From an uncultured Nostocoides sp. (GTDB lineage Bacteria; Actinomycetota; Actinomycetes; Actinomycetales; Dermatophilaceae): a stretch of 26,274 nucleotides of DNA. The position numbers and the translations under genes were made by a program. The stretch is from the NCBI GenBank assembly GCA_936931335.1, contig CAKZIH010000004.1, forward strand, positions 1-26,274, written 5' to 3'. The notes under the pieces were generated by a model. It made no database searches and was not told the origin of the DNA. It saw nothing but the letters and a program-made list of their open reading frames with translations. Positions 1 to 7,407 of this stretch are shown here, in pieces (position 1 is the first letter of the stretch; each line of letters starts with the position of its first letter).

Positions 1-1652
1 GCGGCGTGCCCACCGGTGCGCCTGGCGACCAGTCGTCCCCGAGTTCGTTTGCCGCTGGCAGTCCGGTCGCGGGTGGCGGGCCGGTCGCTGGGGCCGGGCC
101 GGGTGCACCGGACGCGGACGGGTCCGCGGCGGGCCGGACGGTCCAGGAAGGCGTTCGGCCCACCTCCAACCGGCCTGCCGTCGATCGGCCTGCAGTGGAC
201 CGGCCAACCGCGGAAAGGCCAGTGACTGACCGGCCAGTGGCAGATCGTGCCGGGGCTGACCGCGGGGGTGCCGATCGTCTCGGGCACCAGGCGCGCGGTG
301 GGGGTGCTCGCGGTGGCGAACCCCGCGGCGCACACCCCGCCGAGGCGGAGCAGCCCGGGGGGGCTGACCGTGCCGGTGGCCCGAGCAATGTGCAGGCCTC
401 GCCGCCGCAGGCCCGCCCCGCTGGCCCCCGCCCCCGAATCTCCATGGGCCCATCGCCCGAGACAGTTGCCGGCCCGGCCACCGACGCGCCGCCCAAGGGC
501 CCGGGTGGCCTGGACGTCCACGCCTTGCGCCGAGCATGGCCCGATGTGCTGGCCCGCATCTACACGCTGAAGCGCACTACCTGGACCTTCCTGTCCGACC
601 ACGCCCAGATCCAGGAGTACGACGGACACAAGCTCACCCTGGCCATCGGCACCACCGGTCTGACCAACACCTTCCGGGCCGGTATTCACTCCGAGATCGT
701 CCGGCAGGCCCTGATCGACGTCCTCGGCGTGGATGCGCGGGTCGAGGGCGTGACCGGCCAGGTTCCGGGCGGGTCCGGTGGCCCAGGCGCCGGAGGCCCG
801 GGGTATAGCGCGGGCGGCCCGGTGTCCTCCGGTGGGCAAACAACCGGCGCGGGCGGGTCTGCAACCGGTGGCAATGCGCCGTCGGGGCGGTCTGCTCCAC
901 CCGCCGACGACTGGGCAGAGCTGGCCCCGCCGCCGGATGACTGGGGGGCAGAGCAGCCGCCCGTTGATGGTCCGCCGGATGCGCGGCCAGCGATAGTACG
1001 TCAAACTTCCGGATCACCAGGCCCGGGACAGCGAGCCACTGGACCCGAGGCATCTGAACCCCAGGCGACCGCTGGCCGAGCGCCAGCACCCCAGGGACCC
1101 GCGCGGGCGGCAAGCGACGGGGCGCTAGGCGATGAAGGGCTGCGGCGTGCCGCGGCTCAGGACTGGTCGGATCCGGGGACCGGTTGGGGCAATGCGCCAA
1201 CCAGCGGAGCACCTGCCTGGGCCACCCAGGCGGACTCGGCCACAACGAACGGTGCGCCGGGTAACGGCTCCGACGTGAATGCCAGCGGCTCGCCCTCGCC
1301 GAGCCGGTCTGGCCCGGGAAGTGGGACCCGGGCTGGCTCTGCGCCCGGCTCGGATGACCGGGCGCCCGGCGCCGACGGACCAGGCGAGCGACGCCAGGGC
1401 CGAAACGACACACCCGCGACCCGACCAGGCCCGGCCCAAGCGACCCCGGCCGGTGGCCCCGATACCCTTTCCCGCGCGCAATCATCGCCGGACCTCGCGG
1501 CGTTGGCCGACTCGCCCTATGCGGGGATGGCCGACGAAGACCTGGTCGGCGATGACGACGAGGATCTGGCCGATCTGGGCGAGGTTGGGCAGCCGGTGGT
1601 CGAACGCGTCCTGGGCGGCACCGTCATTTGGCGGGAAGCCACCGACGATTGA
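1..1652 (+). CDS. dnaX: DNA polymerase III subunit gamma/tau, C-terminal part (5' end outside window)
   Basis: The frame is open from the left edge to a TGA at 1650-1652, so only the C-terminal part is present and the AAA+ clamp-loader core lies upstream. A compact domain of about 85 residues at roughly 495-760 (around RAWPDVLARIYTLKR, then TFLSDHAQIQEYDGHKLTLA) matches the tau-specific domain that follows the clamp-loader core in actinobacterial DnaX. It is flanked by very Gly/Pro/Ala-rich linkers and the protein ends in an acidic tail (DEDLVGDDDEDLADLGE). The first linker has degenerate repeats of the type (V/A)DRP at about 170-285, and a later linker repeats DDW-x-PPP at about 907-950. Placement just upstream of recR is typical. 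Tau links the clamp loader to the replicative polymerase and helicase. The linkers are much longer than the folded part, which is common in this phylum. The next gene is convergent, 13 bp away. Confidence 0.88.
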   Translation, partial: GVPTGAPGDQSSPSSFAAGSPVAGGGPVAGAGPGAPDADGSAAGRTVQEGVRPTSNRPAVDRPAVDRPTAERPVTDRPVADRAGADRGGADRLGHQARGGGARGGEPRGAHPAEAEQPGGADRAGGPSNVQASPPQARPAGPRPRISMGPSPETVAGPATDAPPKGPGGLDVHALRRAWPDVLARIYTLKRTTWTFLSDHAQIQEYDGHKLTLAIGTTGLTNTFRAGIHSEIVRQALIDVLGVDARVEGVTGQVPGGSGGPGAGGPGYSAGGPVSSGGQTTGAGGSATGGNAPSGRSAPPADDWAELAPPPDDWGAEQPPVDGPPDARPAIVRQTSGSPGPGQRATGPEASEPQATAGRAPAPQGPARAASDGALGDEGLRRAAAQDWSDPGTGWGNAPTSGAPAWATQADSATTNGAPGNGSDVNASGSPSPSRSGPGSGTRAGSAPGSDDRAPGADGPGERRQGRNDTPATRPGPAQATPAGGPDTLSRAQSSPDLAALADSPYAGMADEDLVGDDDEDLADLGEVGQPVVERVLGGTVIWREATDD

Positions 1653-1665
1653 GCCGGCCCGCTTA

Positions 1666-2158
1666 TCAGCCGGTCACGGTCAGAGTCGCGGTTCGTTCCA
1701 CACCCGTCTCGCAGGTCACCCGGTAAGAGCCCGGCTGGCTCACTCCTCCAGGTTCCCGGCTGCCCGGTCGGCCCCTCCAGCCGCAGCACCTGCGGACCGT
1801 CACCCGGGCCGGTCACCACAACGACACCCGTCCCGACGACGGTTACCTCGTGGGTCCCGGCGGCAACCGACTCCCGATTGAGATCGCATTTCTCCACAAC
1901 GACTTCGATCGGCGCCTCGGCCGGATCCGGCGGCGGATCCCCCAGGCACCCGCTCACCGCACCTAGACCAAGCGCGATCAACCCGACTCTGCCCCACACC
2001 GCCCAGGCCGACCCCACCCTGGCCGATCTCGCCCAGTCCGGCCCACCCTGATCGAGCCCGGCGGGGGCGAGCCGACGCCATACCGGCCGGGAACGCGTGA
2101 TCGCCATGACTGACGGTAGGCCGCGGCACCGATCCGCCGCGTAAGTAGCACTACCCAT
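1666..2158 (-). pseudogene. Small lipoprotein gene with an apparent 1-bp frameshift
   Basis: ATG at 2156-2158 is preceded by a strong GGGGAGG, and the frame reads through a hydrophobic stretch ending in a lipobox (LGAVSGC), then an acidic, Pro-rich segment and a beta-rich region (EVTVVGTGVVVVTGPGDGPQ). In that frame the protein would run on to 1517, deep into dnaX on the other strand, with an Arg/Ser-rich tail that looks like noise. Dropping one base of the C4 run at 1772-1775 moves the reading into a frame ending in PGSYRVTCETGVERTATL and a TGA at 1666-1668, just clear of dnaX. This Ig-like ending is far more credible. The Cys of the lipobox is residue 71 from 2158, which is long for a signal peptide; a GTG near 2017 would give about 24 residues. 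Function unknown. It may be a true pseudogene or a base-call error. Confidence 0.55.
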
Positions 2159-2218
2159 TCGGCAACCTCCCCGGCGCAGCGGTCGTGGCTGTCGGTGCCA
2201 CCGCATACGCTGGCGGAT

Positions 2219-2821
2219 GTGTATGAGGGAGTGGTCCAAGACCTGATCGATGAGCTGGGGCAGTTGCCTGGGGTCGGGCCCAAGAGCGCGCAACGGATCG
2301 CGTTCCACCTGCTGCAAGCGGATAGCGCCGACGTCCAGCGGCTGATCACCGCCCTGAGCGAGGTCAAGGTCAAGGTCACCTTCTGCACGCGCTGCGGGAA
2401 TGTCGCCGAGGGCGCGCTGTGCCGAATCTGCGCCGACCCTCGACGCGATGCCCATGCGATCTGCGTCGTGGAAGAGCCGAAGGATGTCGTCGCCATCGAG
2501 CGCACCAGGGAGTTCAAGGGGCGCTATCACGTGCTCGGCGGCGCGATCAGCCCCATCGACGGCATCGGTCCCGAGCAGTTGCGGGTCGCCGAACTCATGG
2601 CCCGCCTCGGCTCCGAAGAGATCACCGAGGTGATCATCGCCACCGACCCTAATATCGAGGGGGAGGCGACCGCGTCATACCTGGCCCGGCAACTCAAGCA
2701 TCACGATGACCTGCGGGTGACCCGGCTGGCCTCCGGTCTGCCGGTCGGCGGCGATCTGGAGTATGCCGACGAGGTCACCCTCGGTCGGGCCTTCGAAGGA
2801 CGGAGACTGCTCGATGCCTGA
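2219..2821 (+). CDS. recR: Recombination protein RecR
   Basis: RecR works with RecF/RecO to load RecA on gapped DNA. All family parts are visible: an N-terminal helix-hairpin-helix (LPGVGPKSAQRIAFHLL, about residues 16-32), a four-cysteine zinc site (CTRCG...CRIC, Cys 56, 59, 68, 71), and a Toprim domain starting near residue 79 (AICVVEEPKDVVAIE) with GAISPIDGIGP and TDPNIEGEATA. I chose the GTG at 2219 because it gives the usual MYEGVVQDL start and a 200-residue protein; an in-frame GTG at 2195 would add eight residues (MPPHTLAD) not typical of the family. The upstream dnaX is the standard neighbour. Its last 8 bp overlap the next gene, so the two are probably translated together. Confidence 0.95.
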   Translation: MYEGVVQDLIDELGQLPGVGPKSAQRIAFHLLQADSADVQRLITALSEVKVKVTFCTRCGNVAEGALCRICADPRRDAHAICVVEEPKDVVAIERTREFKGRYHVLGGAISPIDGIGPEQLRVAELMARLGSEEITEVIIATDPNIEGEATASYLARQLKHHDDLRVTRLASGLPVGGDLEYADEVTLGRAFEGRRLLDA

Positions 2822-3371
2822 CGACGACTTGACCACCCTGGCCGAGCTCTCGGCCCAGGACGCCCGGATCTTCCACGACGCGATCACGGAGGTCGCCTCC
2901 GGTGCCGCCCCCGAGGCAGCCCTGTCCATCAGCCTGCTGGCGGTCAGCCAGGTGTTGGTGATGGGCGCGCGGCTTGGCGCGGTCCAGGACATCGTGCTGC
3001 CCGATCGGTACGAGCCCGACGACGGCCCGGAAGCTGACCTGGAGGCTTTCCGCTCCGGAATCGCCCACACCTTCGAGGGGATCGACGACTATGCCGACCT
3101 CATCGATCCGGTCACCAGCGCCGAACTGACCTCCGGTTCCCTGTCGAGCGATCTGGCCGTCATCGCCGCCGCGCTGGATCACGGCCTGCGCCATCTGGAG
3201 CGCGGAAATGTCGCCGAGGCCCTGTGGTGGTGGCAGTTCAGCTACCTGTCCGACTGGGGCGAGCGCGGTGCGATGGCGCTGCGGGTGCTCACCGGCCTGG
3301 TCGGGCACGTCCGGTTGGACGCCGATGCGGACGTGGTTTCCGAGGCCGAGTTCGACGCGCTCCACCCCTGA
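2814..3371 (+). CDS. DUF5063 domain-containing protein
   Basis: This is a 185-residue acidic, largely helical soluble protein. The ATG at 2814 lies inside the end of recR (stop 2819-2821), with CGGAGA upstream, so translation is likely coupled to recR. The sequence (FEGIDDYADLID, then RGNVAEALWWWQFSYLSDWGE) matches the DUF5063 family, which in actinobacteria commonly follows recR. No catalytic motif, signal peptide or membrane segment can be seen. The function is not known; linkage to recR suggests, but does not prove, a role around recombination or replication. The family call rests on recognition of the WWWQF/YLSDWGE core and on synteny. Confidence 0.8.
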   Translation: MPDDDLTTLAELSAQDARIFHDAITEVASGAAPEAALSISLLAVSQVLVMGARLGAVQDIVLPDRYEPDDGPEADLEAFRSGIAHTFEGIDDYADLIDPVTSAELTSGSLSSDLAVIAAALDHGLRHLERGNVAEALWWWQFSYLSDWGERGAMALRVLTGLVGHVRLDADADVVSEAEFDALHP

Positions 3372-3431
3372 GGCGCCCCGGGCTGGCGCGTCCGGCATAC
3401 GGAAGTGAACGGCGCGGGATGAGCCGCTTAT

Positions 3432-3437
3432 TACAGT
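3432..3437 (+). promoter_or_regulatory. Candidate -10 box for aspartate kinase
   Basis: TACAGT fits the actinobacterial TANNNT -10 pattern and lies in a locally AT-richer stretch of the 106-bp gap before the kinase gene. A start of transcription about 7 nt downstream would leave a short leader containing the GGAAGG ribosome site. I see no good -35. Weak evidence. Confidence 0.3.
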
Positions 3438-3477
3438 GGACGCGCAATCCCGCACCCCCCGAGTTGGAAGGCGCATC

Positions 3478-4749
3478 GTGCCGATCGTCGTGCAGAAGTA
3501 TGGCGGGTCCTCCGTCGCCGACGCCGAGAGCATCAAGCGCGTCGCGCGCCGGATCATCGACACCCGCAAGGCCGGCAATGACGTCGTGGTGGCCGTCTCC
3601 GCCATGGGCGACACCACCGACGAACTGCTCGATCTCGCTCAGCAGGTGAGCCCGCTGCCGCCGCCGCGCGAGCTGGACATGCTGCTCACCTCCGGTGAGC
3701 GCATCTCGATGGCGCTGCTGGCCATGGCGATCGCCGACCAGGGCCACAGCGTGCGCTCATTCACCGGCAGCCAGGCCGGGGTGATCACCGACACCACCCA
3801 CGGCAAGGCGAAGATCCTCGACGTCACGCCCGGCCGGATCACCGAGGCGATCACCGCAGGCCACATCGTCATCGTGGCCGGCTTCCAGGGCGTCTCGCGG
3901 GAGACCAAGGAGATCACCACCCTCGGCCGCGGCGGCTCGGACACGACCGCGGTCGCGCTCGCCGCCGCCTTGGGTGCCGATGTCTGCGAGATCTACACCG
4001 ATGTGGACGGCGTCTTCACCGCCGACCCGCGCATCGTCCCCGCAGCCCGCAAGGTTGAGCGAATCTCCAGCGAGGAGATGCTTGAGCTGGCCGCCTGCGG
4101 CTCGAAGGTGCTGCACCTGCGCAGCGTCGAATACGCCCGCCGCTTCGGCATCCCCATCCATGTCCGGTCCTCCTTCTCGCACAAGGAGGGCACTTTTGTC
4201 ACCGATGCGCCCGCGCCCGAAGGAGAACTCGTGGAAGCCCCCCTGATCACCGGTGTCGCCCACGACCGCAGCGAGGCCAAGATCACCGTGGTCGGTGTCC
4301 CCGACCAGACCGGTATGGCGGCGCAGATCTTCGCCGCGATCGCCGAAGCGGAGATCAATATCGACATGATCGTCCAGAATGTGTCGGCCAGCGAGACCGG
4401 CCTGACCGATATCTCCTTCACCCTGCCCAAGACCGACGGCCCGTCGGCGATGCAGGCGCTGCAGCGCATTCAGGCCTCGGTCGGCTACGCCTCCCTGCAG
4501 TATGACGACCAGATCGGAAAGATCTCCCTGGTCGGGGCCGGTATGCGGTCCAACCCCGGCGTCTCGGCCACCTTCTTCCGGGCGCTCTCGGACGCCGACA
4601 TCAACATCGAGATGATCTCCACCTCGGAGATCCGGATCTCGGTGATCACCCGCTCCGACCGCCTCGACGACGCGGTGCGGGCCGTGCACACGGCATTCGG
4701 GCTGGACTCGGACGCCGAGGCGGTCGTCTACGGCGGCACCGGCCGCTGA
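3478..4749 (+). CDS. lysC: Aspartate kinase (alpha subunit)
   Basis: Catalyses ATP-dependent phosphorylation of L-aspartate, the first step to lysine/diaminopimelate, threonine, methionine and isoleucine. The protein has 423 residues, the usual size for the actinobacterial lysine-sensitive type. Kinase motifs are KYGGSS (residues 7-12), TTLGRGGSDTTAVALAAALG and EIYTDVDGVFTADPR. The last 170 residues hold tandem ACT domains (ITVVGVPDQTGMAAQIF; ISLVGAGMRSNPGVSA), the feedback sites. GTG at 3478 was chosen because GGAAGG lies just upstream and the product then starts MPIVVQKYGGSS as in homologues. The gene also appears to encode a separate beta subunit from an internal start at 4231. asd, often the next gene in actinobacteria, is not here; a terminator-like hairpin follows instead. 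Confidence 0.95.
   Translation: MPIVVQKYGGSSVADAESIKRVARRIIDTRKAGNDVVVAVSAMGDTTDELLDLAQQVSPLPPPRELDMLLTSGERISMALLAMAIADQGHSVRSFTGSQAGVITDTTHGKAKILDVTPGRITEAITAGHIVIVAGFQGVSRETKEITTLGRGGSDTTAVALAAALGADVCEIYTDVDGVFTADPRIVPAARKVERISSEEMLELAACGSKVLHLRSVEYARRFGIPIHVRSSFSHKEGTFVTDAPAPEGELVEAPLITGVAHDRSEAKITVVGVPDQTGMAAQIFAAIAEAEINIDMIVQNVSASETGLTDISFTLPKTDGPSAMQALQRIQASVGYASLQYDDQIGKISLVGAGMRSNPGVSATFFRALSDADINIEMISTSEIRISVITRSDRLDDAVRAVHTAFGLDSDAEAVVYGGTGR
4231..4749 (+). CDS. lysC: Aspartate kinase beta subunit from an internal in-frame start
   Basis: Inside the kinase gene a strong ribosome site (GAAGGAG, 4219-4225) sits 5 nt before an in-frame GTG at 4231. Translation from it gives 172 residues covering only the ACT regulatory domains, starting M-E-A-P-L-I-T-G-V-A. 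In Corynebacterium glutamicum and Bacillus the same gene is known to make alpha2-beta2 kinase from such an internal start, at the equivalent place. What is seen is the ribosome site and start; that it is used here is inferred. Confidence 0.6.
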   Translation: MEAPLITGVAHDRSEAKITVVGVPDQTGMAAQIFAAIAEAEINIDMIVQNVSASETGLTDISFTLPKTDGPSAMQALQRIQASVGYASLQYDDQIGKISLVGAGMRSNPGVSATFFRALSDADINIEMISTSEIRISVITRSDRLDDAVRAVHTAFGLDSDAEAVVYGGTGR

Positions 4750-4761
4750 CCCCGGTCCGCC

Positions 4762-4789
4762 GGCGTCGCCCTCTCCGTGGGGCGTCGCC
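4762..4789 (+). terminator. Terminator-like hairpin after aspartate kinase
   Basis: GGCGTCGCCC (4762-4771) pairs with GGGCGTCGCC (4780-4789) over 10 positions with one T-T mismatch and an 8-nt loop, and is followed by ACATTGTTACC. It begins 12 bp after the stop codon. The T run is poor, as is usual in GC-rich actinobacteria. Confidence 0.5.
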
Positions 4790-4897
4790 ACATTGTTACC
4801 AAAGTTCACTTCTGTGACTTGAGTGGCACTGGTGCTTGGTGTGACTGTTGGGACAAAATGATCCCGGTAGCAGCAGCCATACCGGAAGGACCGAGCC
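4790..4897 (+). promoter_or_regulatory. AT-richer promoter region of the LytR_C gene, with a CRP-like half-conserved site
   Basis: This gap is markedly richer in A/T than the rest of the window. It holds a CAAAAT at 4854-4859 that could be a -10 box, and TGTGACTTGAGTGGCA at 4813-4828, which matches 9 of the 11 fixed positions of the TGTGA-N2-T-N3-TCACA pattern known for actinobacterial CRP/GlxR sites. The leader ends with GGAAGGA seven nt before the ATG. Exact promoter elements are not certain. Confidence 0.35.
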
Positions 4898-5767
4898 ATG
4901 CCGACCGTTCCCGACGTACCCGAGCGGGCGCGCCGGAACTTCCGGGGACGCCAGCGTCGGCGGCTTGCTCTGCTCGTCACTCTGCCGGGGCTGATTATCG
5001 GCACGGTCAGCGTCGGCGGCGCCTATAGCGCCGGCTTGCTGACCCGCAAGCCCGCCCCGCCGTGCCCGCCCACGATCGTCGCCGCGCCGGCTCGGGACTC
5101 CTTCACCATCAAGGTCCAGAACTCCAACGAGACCCCGGGTGAGGGTGCGTCCGTCGCCAAAACCCTGACCAAGCGGGGCTTCCGGATCAAAGGTGTGGGT
5201 AATGCGCCGGACGGGGTCTACGTCAAGCGCGCGGCGCTCGTCTACCACGGGCCCGCCGGCCTGGACCAGGCGCTGCTGGTTGCCCAGCAGATCCCCGGCG
5301 CCAAGCCGTGGAATGACGGCCGCTCCGGCGACAATGTCGAATTGGTGATCGGTTACGGCTTCACCGGTATGTCGTATGTCGACCCACCGCCGCCCCCGCT
5401 GCCGTCAGAGATCACGCTGCGGGTCTTCAACACGACATACCGGGAGGGGCTGGCGGGGCAGGTCGCGCAACAGCTCGGGAATCGTGGGTTCGCGGTGGAG
5501 GAGAGCGGCAATGACCCGCTCGCTGCCTTCTTGCCCAATGACTCCGTGGTGATTCGGCTGGGGTCCGAGGGCGCCGAGGCCGCTGCCGTGCTCAAGCAGC
5601 ACCTGCCCGATGCCCGGCTGGTGCGCGATGAGCGCGCCGACGCCAGCCTGGATGTGGTGTTGGGCAACCGGTTCGCCGACCTGACACCGGTGGACGAGAT
5701 CCCGGAACCGGCGCCGCGCCCGGCACCGGTCCCGGACACCGTCGCCCGCCCCTGCGGCGTGTCCTGA
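4898..5767 (+). CDS. Membrane-anchored protein with two LytR_C domains
   Basis: A 289-residue protein with a short basic N-terminus (ARRNFRGRQRRR), one membrane segment at about residues 23-46 and the remainder predicted outside the cell. Two similar modules follow: about 68-152 (FTIKVQNSNETPGEGASVAK ... RGFRIKGV) and about 169-258 (ITLRVFNTTYREGLAGQVAQ ... RGFAVEES). Each has the F-x-I/L-x-V-x-N-x-T/S pattern and the closing VELVIGYGF / LDVVLGNRF of the LytR C-terminal domain (LytR_C). The modules are joined by a PPPPPL linker, and a Pro-rich tail ends in a Cys. There is no LCP catalytic domain, so it is not itself a cell-wall ligase; a role in the envelope is likely from the domain and topology. 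ATG at 4898 has GGAAGGA upstream. Confidence 0.8.
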   Translation: MPTVPDVPERARRNFRGRQRRRLALLVTLPGLIIGTVSVGGAYSAGLLTRKPAPPCPPTIVAAPARDSFTIKVQNSNETPGEGASVAKTLTKRGFRIKGVGNAPDGVYVKRAALVYHGPAGLDQALLVAQQIPGAKPWNDGRSGDNVELVIGYGFTGMSYVDPPPPPLPSEITLRVFNTTYREGLAGQVAQQLGNRGFAVEESGNDPLAAFLPNDSVVIRLGSEGAEAAAVLKQHLPDARLVRDERADASLDVVLGNRFADLTPVDEIPEPAPRPAPVPDTVARPCGVS

Positions 5768-5892
5768 ACCCTCCCGGCTAGGAGTCCCGCAGCGCCCCGG
5801 CGGCGTGGCTGGGATGACCTGTCGGCAGCATCCCGGAAGTGACAAGATGGGGCCTGGATCCTCATACGCCTGCGTCGAAAGGTCTCCCTCCC

Positions 5893-7092
5893 ATGCCCGT
5901 TCGCAAGGTCGCAATGCTCACTGCCGGAGGCCTGGCGCCCTGTCTGTCCAGCGCCGTCGGCGGGCTGATCGAGCGGTATACCGAGCTGGCGCCGGAAGTC
6001 GAGCTCATCGGCTATCTCGACGGTTACGCCGGGCTGCTCACCGGCACCTCCATCCCGGTGACCGAGGACGTGCGGGCCGGTGCGCATCTGCTGCACCGCT
6101 TCGGCGGGAGCCCGCTGGGCAACTCGCGGGTCAAGCTGACGAATGTCGCGGACTGCGTCAAGCGCGGCCTCGTGGCTGAGGGCCAGGATCCGCTCCAGGT
6201 CGCGGCGGAGCAGTTGACCCGCGACGGGGTGGACGTGCTGCATACGATCGGCGGCGACGACACCAATACGACCGCGGCGGATCTCGCGGCATACCTGCAT
6301 GCCAATGGCTACGAACTGCAGGTCGTCGGGCTGCCCAAGACGATCGACAATGACATCATCCCGATCCGCCAGAGCCTGGGTGCGTGGACCGCGGCCGAGC
6401 AGGGATCTCGCTACGCGCAGAACATCATTGGCGAGCACAGCTCCAATCCGCGGATGCTCATCGTGCACGAGGTGATGGGGCGTCACTGCGGCTGGCTGAC
6501 CGCGGAGACCGCCCGCCGCTATCACGCCTGGGTTGGTGAGCAGGAGTTCGTGCCGGGTATCGGCACCAGTCGTGAGCGGTGGGATGTGCACGCGGTCTTC
6601 GTCCCCGAGCTGCCGATCGATATCGCCGCCGAGGGAGCCCGATTGCGCACGGTGATGGACGAGATCGGGTGCGTCAACATCTTCCTGTCCGAGGGTGCCG
6701 GGGTGAGTGAGGTCGTTGCCGAGCTGACCGCGGCCGGTGAGACGGTGCCGGTGGACCCGTTCGGGCATGTGCAGCTCGACAAGGTGAACCCGGGCGCCTG
6801 GTTCGCCAAGCAGTTCGCGGCCCTGCTCGGCGCCGAAAAGACCATGGTGCAAAAGAGCGGCTACTTCTCCCGGTCCGCCGCGGCCAATGACGAGGACCTT
6901 GAGCTGATCAAGCGTTGCACCGACTTCGCGGTGGACGCGGCGCTGCGCGGCGAGAGCGGCGTCGTCGGCCAGGATGAGGAGCGCGGCGACGAACTGCGCG
7001 CCATCGAATTCCCCCGGATCAAGGGCGCCAAGGCCTTCGACCCTAGCCAGGAGTGGTTCCAGACGCTGCTCGCCGATCTCGGTCAGCGCTGA
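5893..7092 (+). CDS. pfp: 6-phosphofructokinase, pyrophosphate-type
   Basis: A 399-residue phosphofructokinase. The phosphoryl-donor motif reads GGDD (residues 120-123) rather than the GGDGS of ATP enzymes, and the PKTIDND motif (148-154) carries the Lys seen in pyrophosphate-dependent enzymes. By family rules it should use PPi to interconvert fructose 6-phosphate and fructose 1,6-bisphosphate reversibly in the cytoplasm. Other landmarks are MGRHCGWL and the C-terminal QKSGYFSRSA. ATG at 5893 is chosen as the usual MPVRKVAMLTAGG start; AAAGG lies 10 nt upstream. A CAAGAT at 5843-5848 may be the -10 box. Donor specificity is inferred from motifs, not shown. Confidence 0.9.
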   Translation: MPVRKVAMLTAGGLAPCLSSAVGGLIERYTELAPEVELIGYLDGYAGLLTGTSIPVTEDVRAGAHLLHRFGGSPLGNSRVKLTNVADCVKRGLVAEGQDPLQVAAEQLTRDGVDVLHTIGGDDTNTTAADLAAYLHANGYELQVVGLPKTIDNDIIPIRQSLGAWTAAEQGSRYAQNIIGEHSSNPRMLIVHEVMGRHCGWLTAETARRYHAWVGEQEFVPGIGTSRERWDVHAVFVPELPIDIAAEGARLRTVMDEIGCVNIFLSEGAGVSEVVAELTAAGETVPVDPFGHVQLDKVNPGAWFAKQFAALLGAEKTMVQKSGYFSRSAAANDEDLELIKRCTDFAVDAALRGESGVVGQDEERGDELRAIEFPRIKGAKAFDPSQEWFQTLLADLGQR

Positions 7093-7127
7093 AACTCCGT
7101 GTGGGACAAACAGATCGTGGTGCGCTT

Positions 7128-7405
7128 ATGAGCGCCGAGCGTCGGCAAGCCTCGTCTGCCTCCCCGTATGAGGCCACCATCGGCTTCAGCCGGGCGGTTC
7201 GGGTGGGCAACCAGGTCGCGGTGAGCGGGACGGCCCCGGTATGGCCGGATGGCGACGTGGACTCGGACCCTTCGGTCCAGGCGCATCGGTGCATGGCGAA
7301 GTCTTTGCCACGGTGCGACCGGCGAGCACCATGGTCGTGGTGTCCGCGCTGCTCGATGAGCGCTGGGTCGTCGAGGTGGAACTCGACGCGATCGTGAAGG
7401 AGTGA
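7128..7405 (+). pseudogene. RidA-family gene with an internal deletion
   Basis: The first 54 codons (start 7128) read as the N-terminal half of a RidA/YjgF-family protein (SPYEATIGFSRAVRVGNQVA, then VSGTAPVWPDG) up to ...VQAHRC near 7290. The same frame then turns to nonsense. From 7292 a different frame reads HGEVFATVRPASTMVVVSAL followed by LDERWVVEVELDAIVKE and TGA at 7403-7405, which is the C-terminal end of the same family. About 40 middle codons are missing and the two halves are out of frame. The TGC at 7290-7292 may be the microhomology at which the deletion joined. The product cannot form the RidA trimer. Its last codons still carry the ribosome site of fgd, so part of the sequence may be kept for that reason. 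A separate intact RidA-family gene is at 20193. Confidence 0.75.
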
Positions 7406-7407
7406 CC

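Noticed and set aside
634..1485. Minus-strand open frame of about 283 codons opposite dnaX
   Set aside because: Arg/Pro/Ser-rich with no motifs, opposite the low-complexity linker of dnaX.
4750..4897. CTTGAGT in the LytR_C promoter as an HspR (HAIR) site
   Set aside because: Only one half of the CTTGAGT-N7-ACTCAAG palindrome is present.
4749..4898. asd expected after aspartate kinase
   Set aside because: No aspartate-semialdehyde dehydrogenase sequence is in the window; a terminator-like hairpin follows the kinase. asd must be elsewhere.
5353..6852. Minus-strand open frame of about 499 codons opposite the LytR_C and phosphofructokinase genes
   Set aside because: It spans two clear genes on the other strand and shows no domain.
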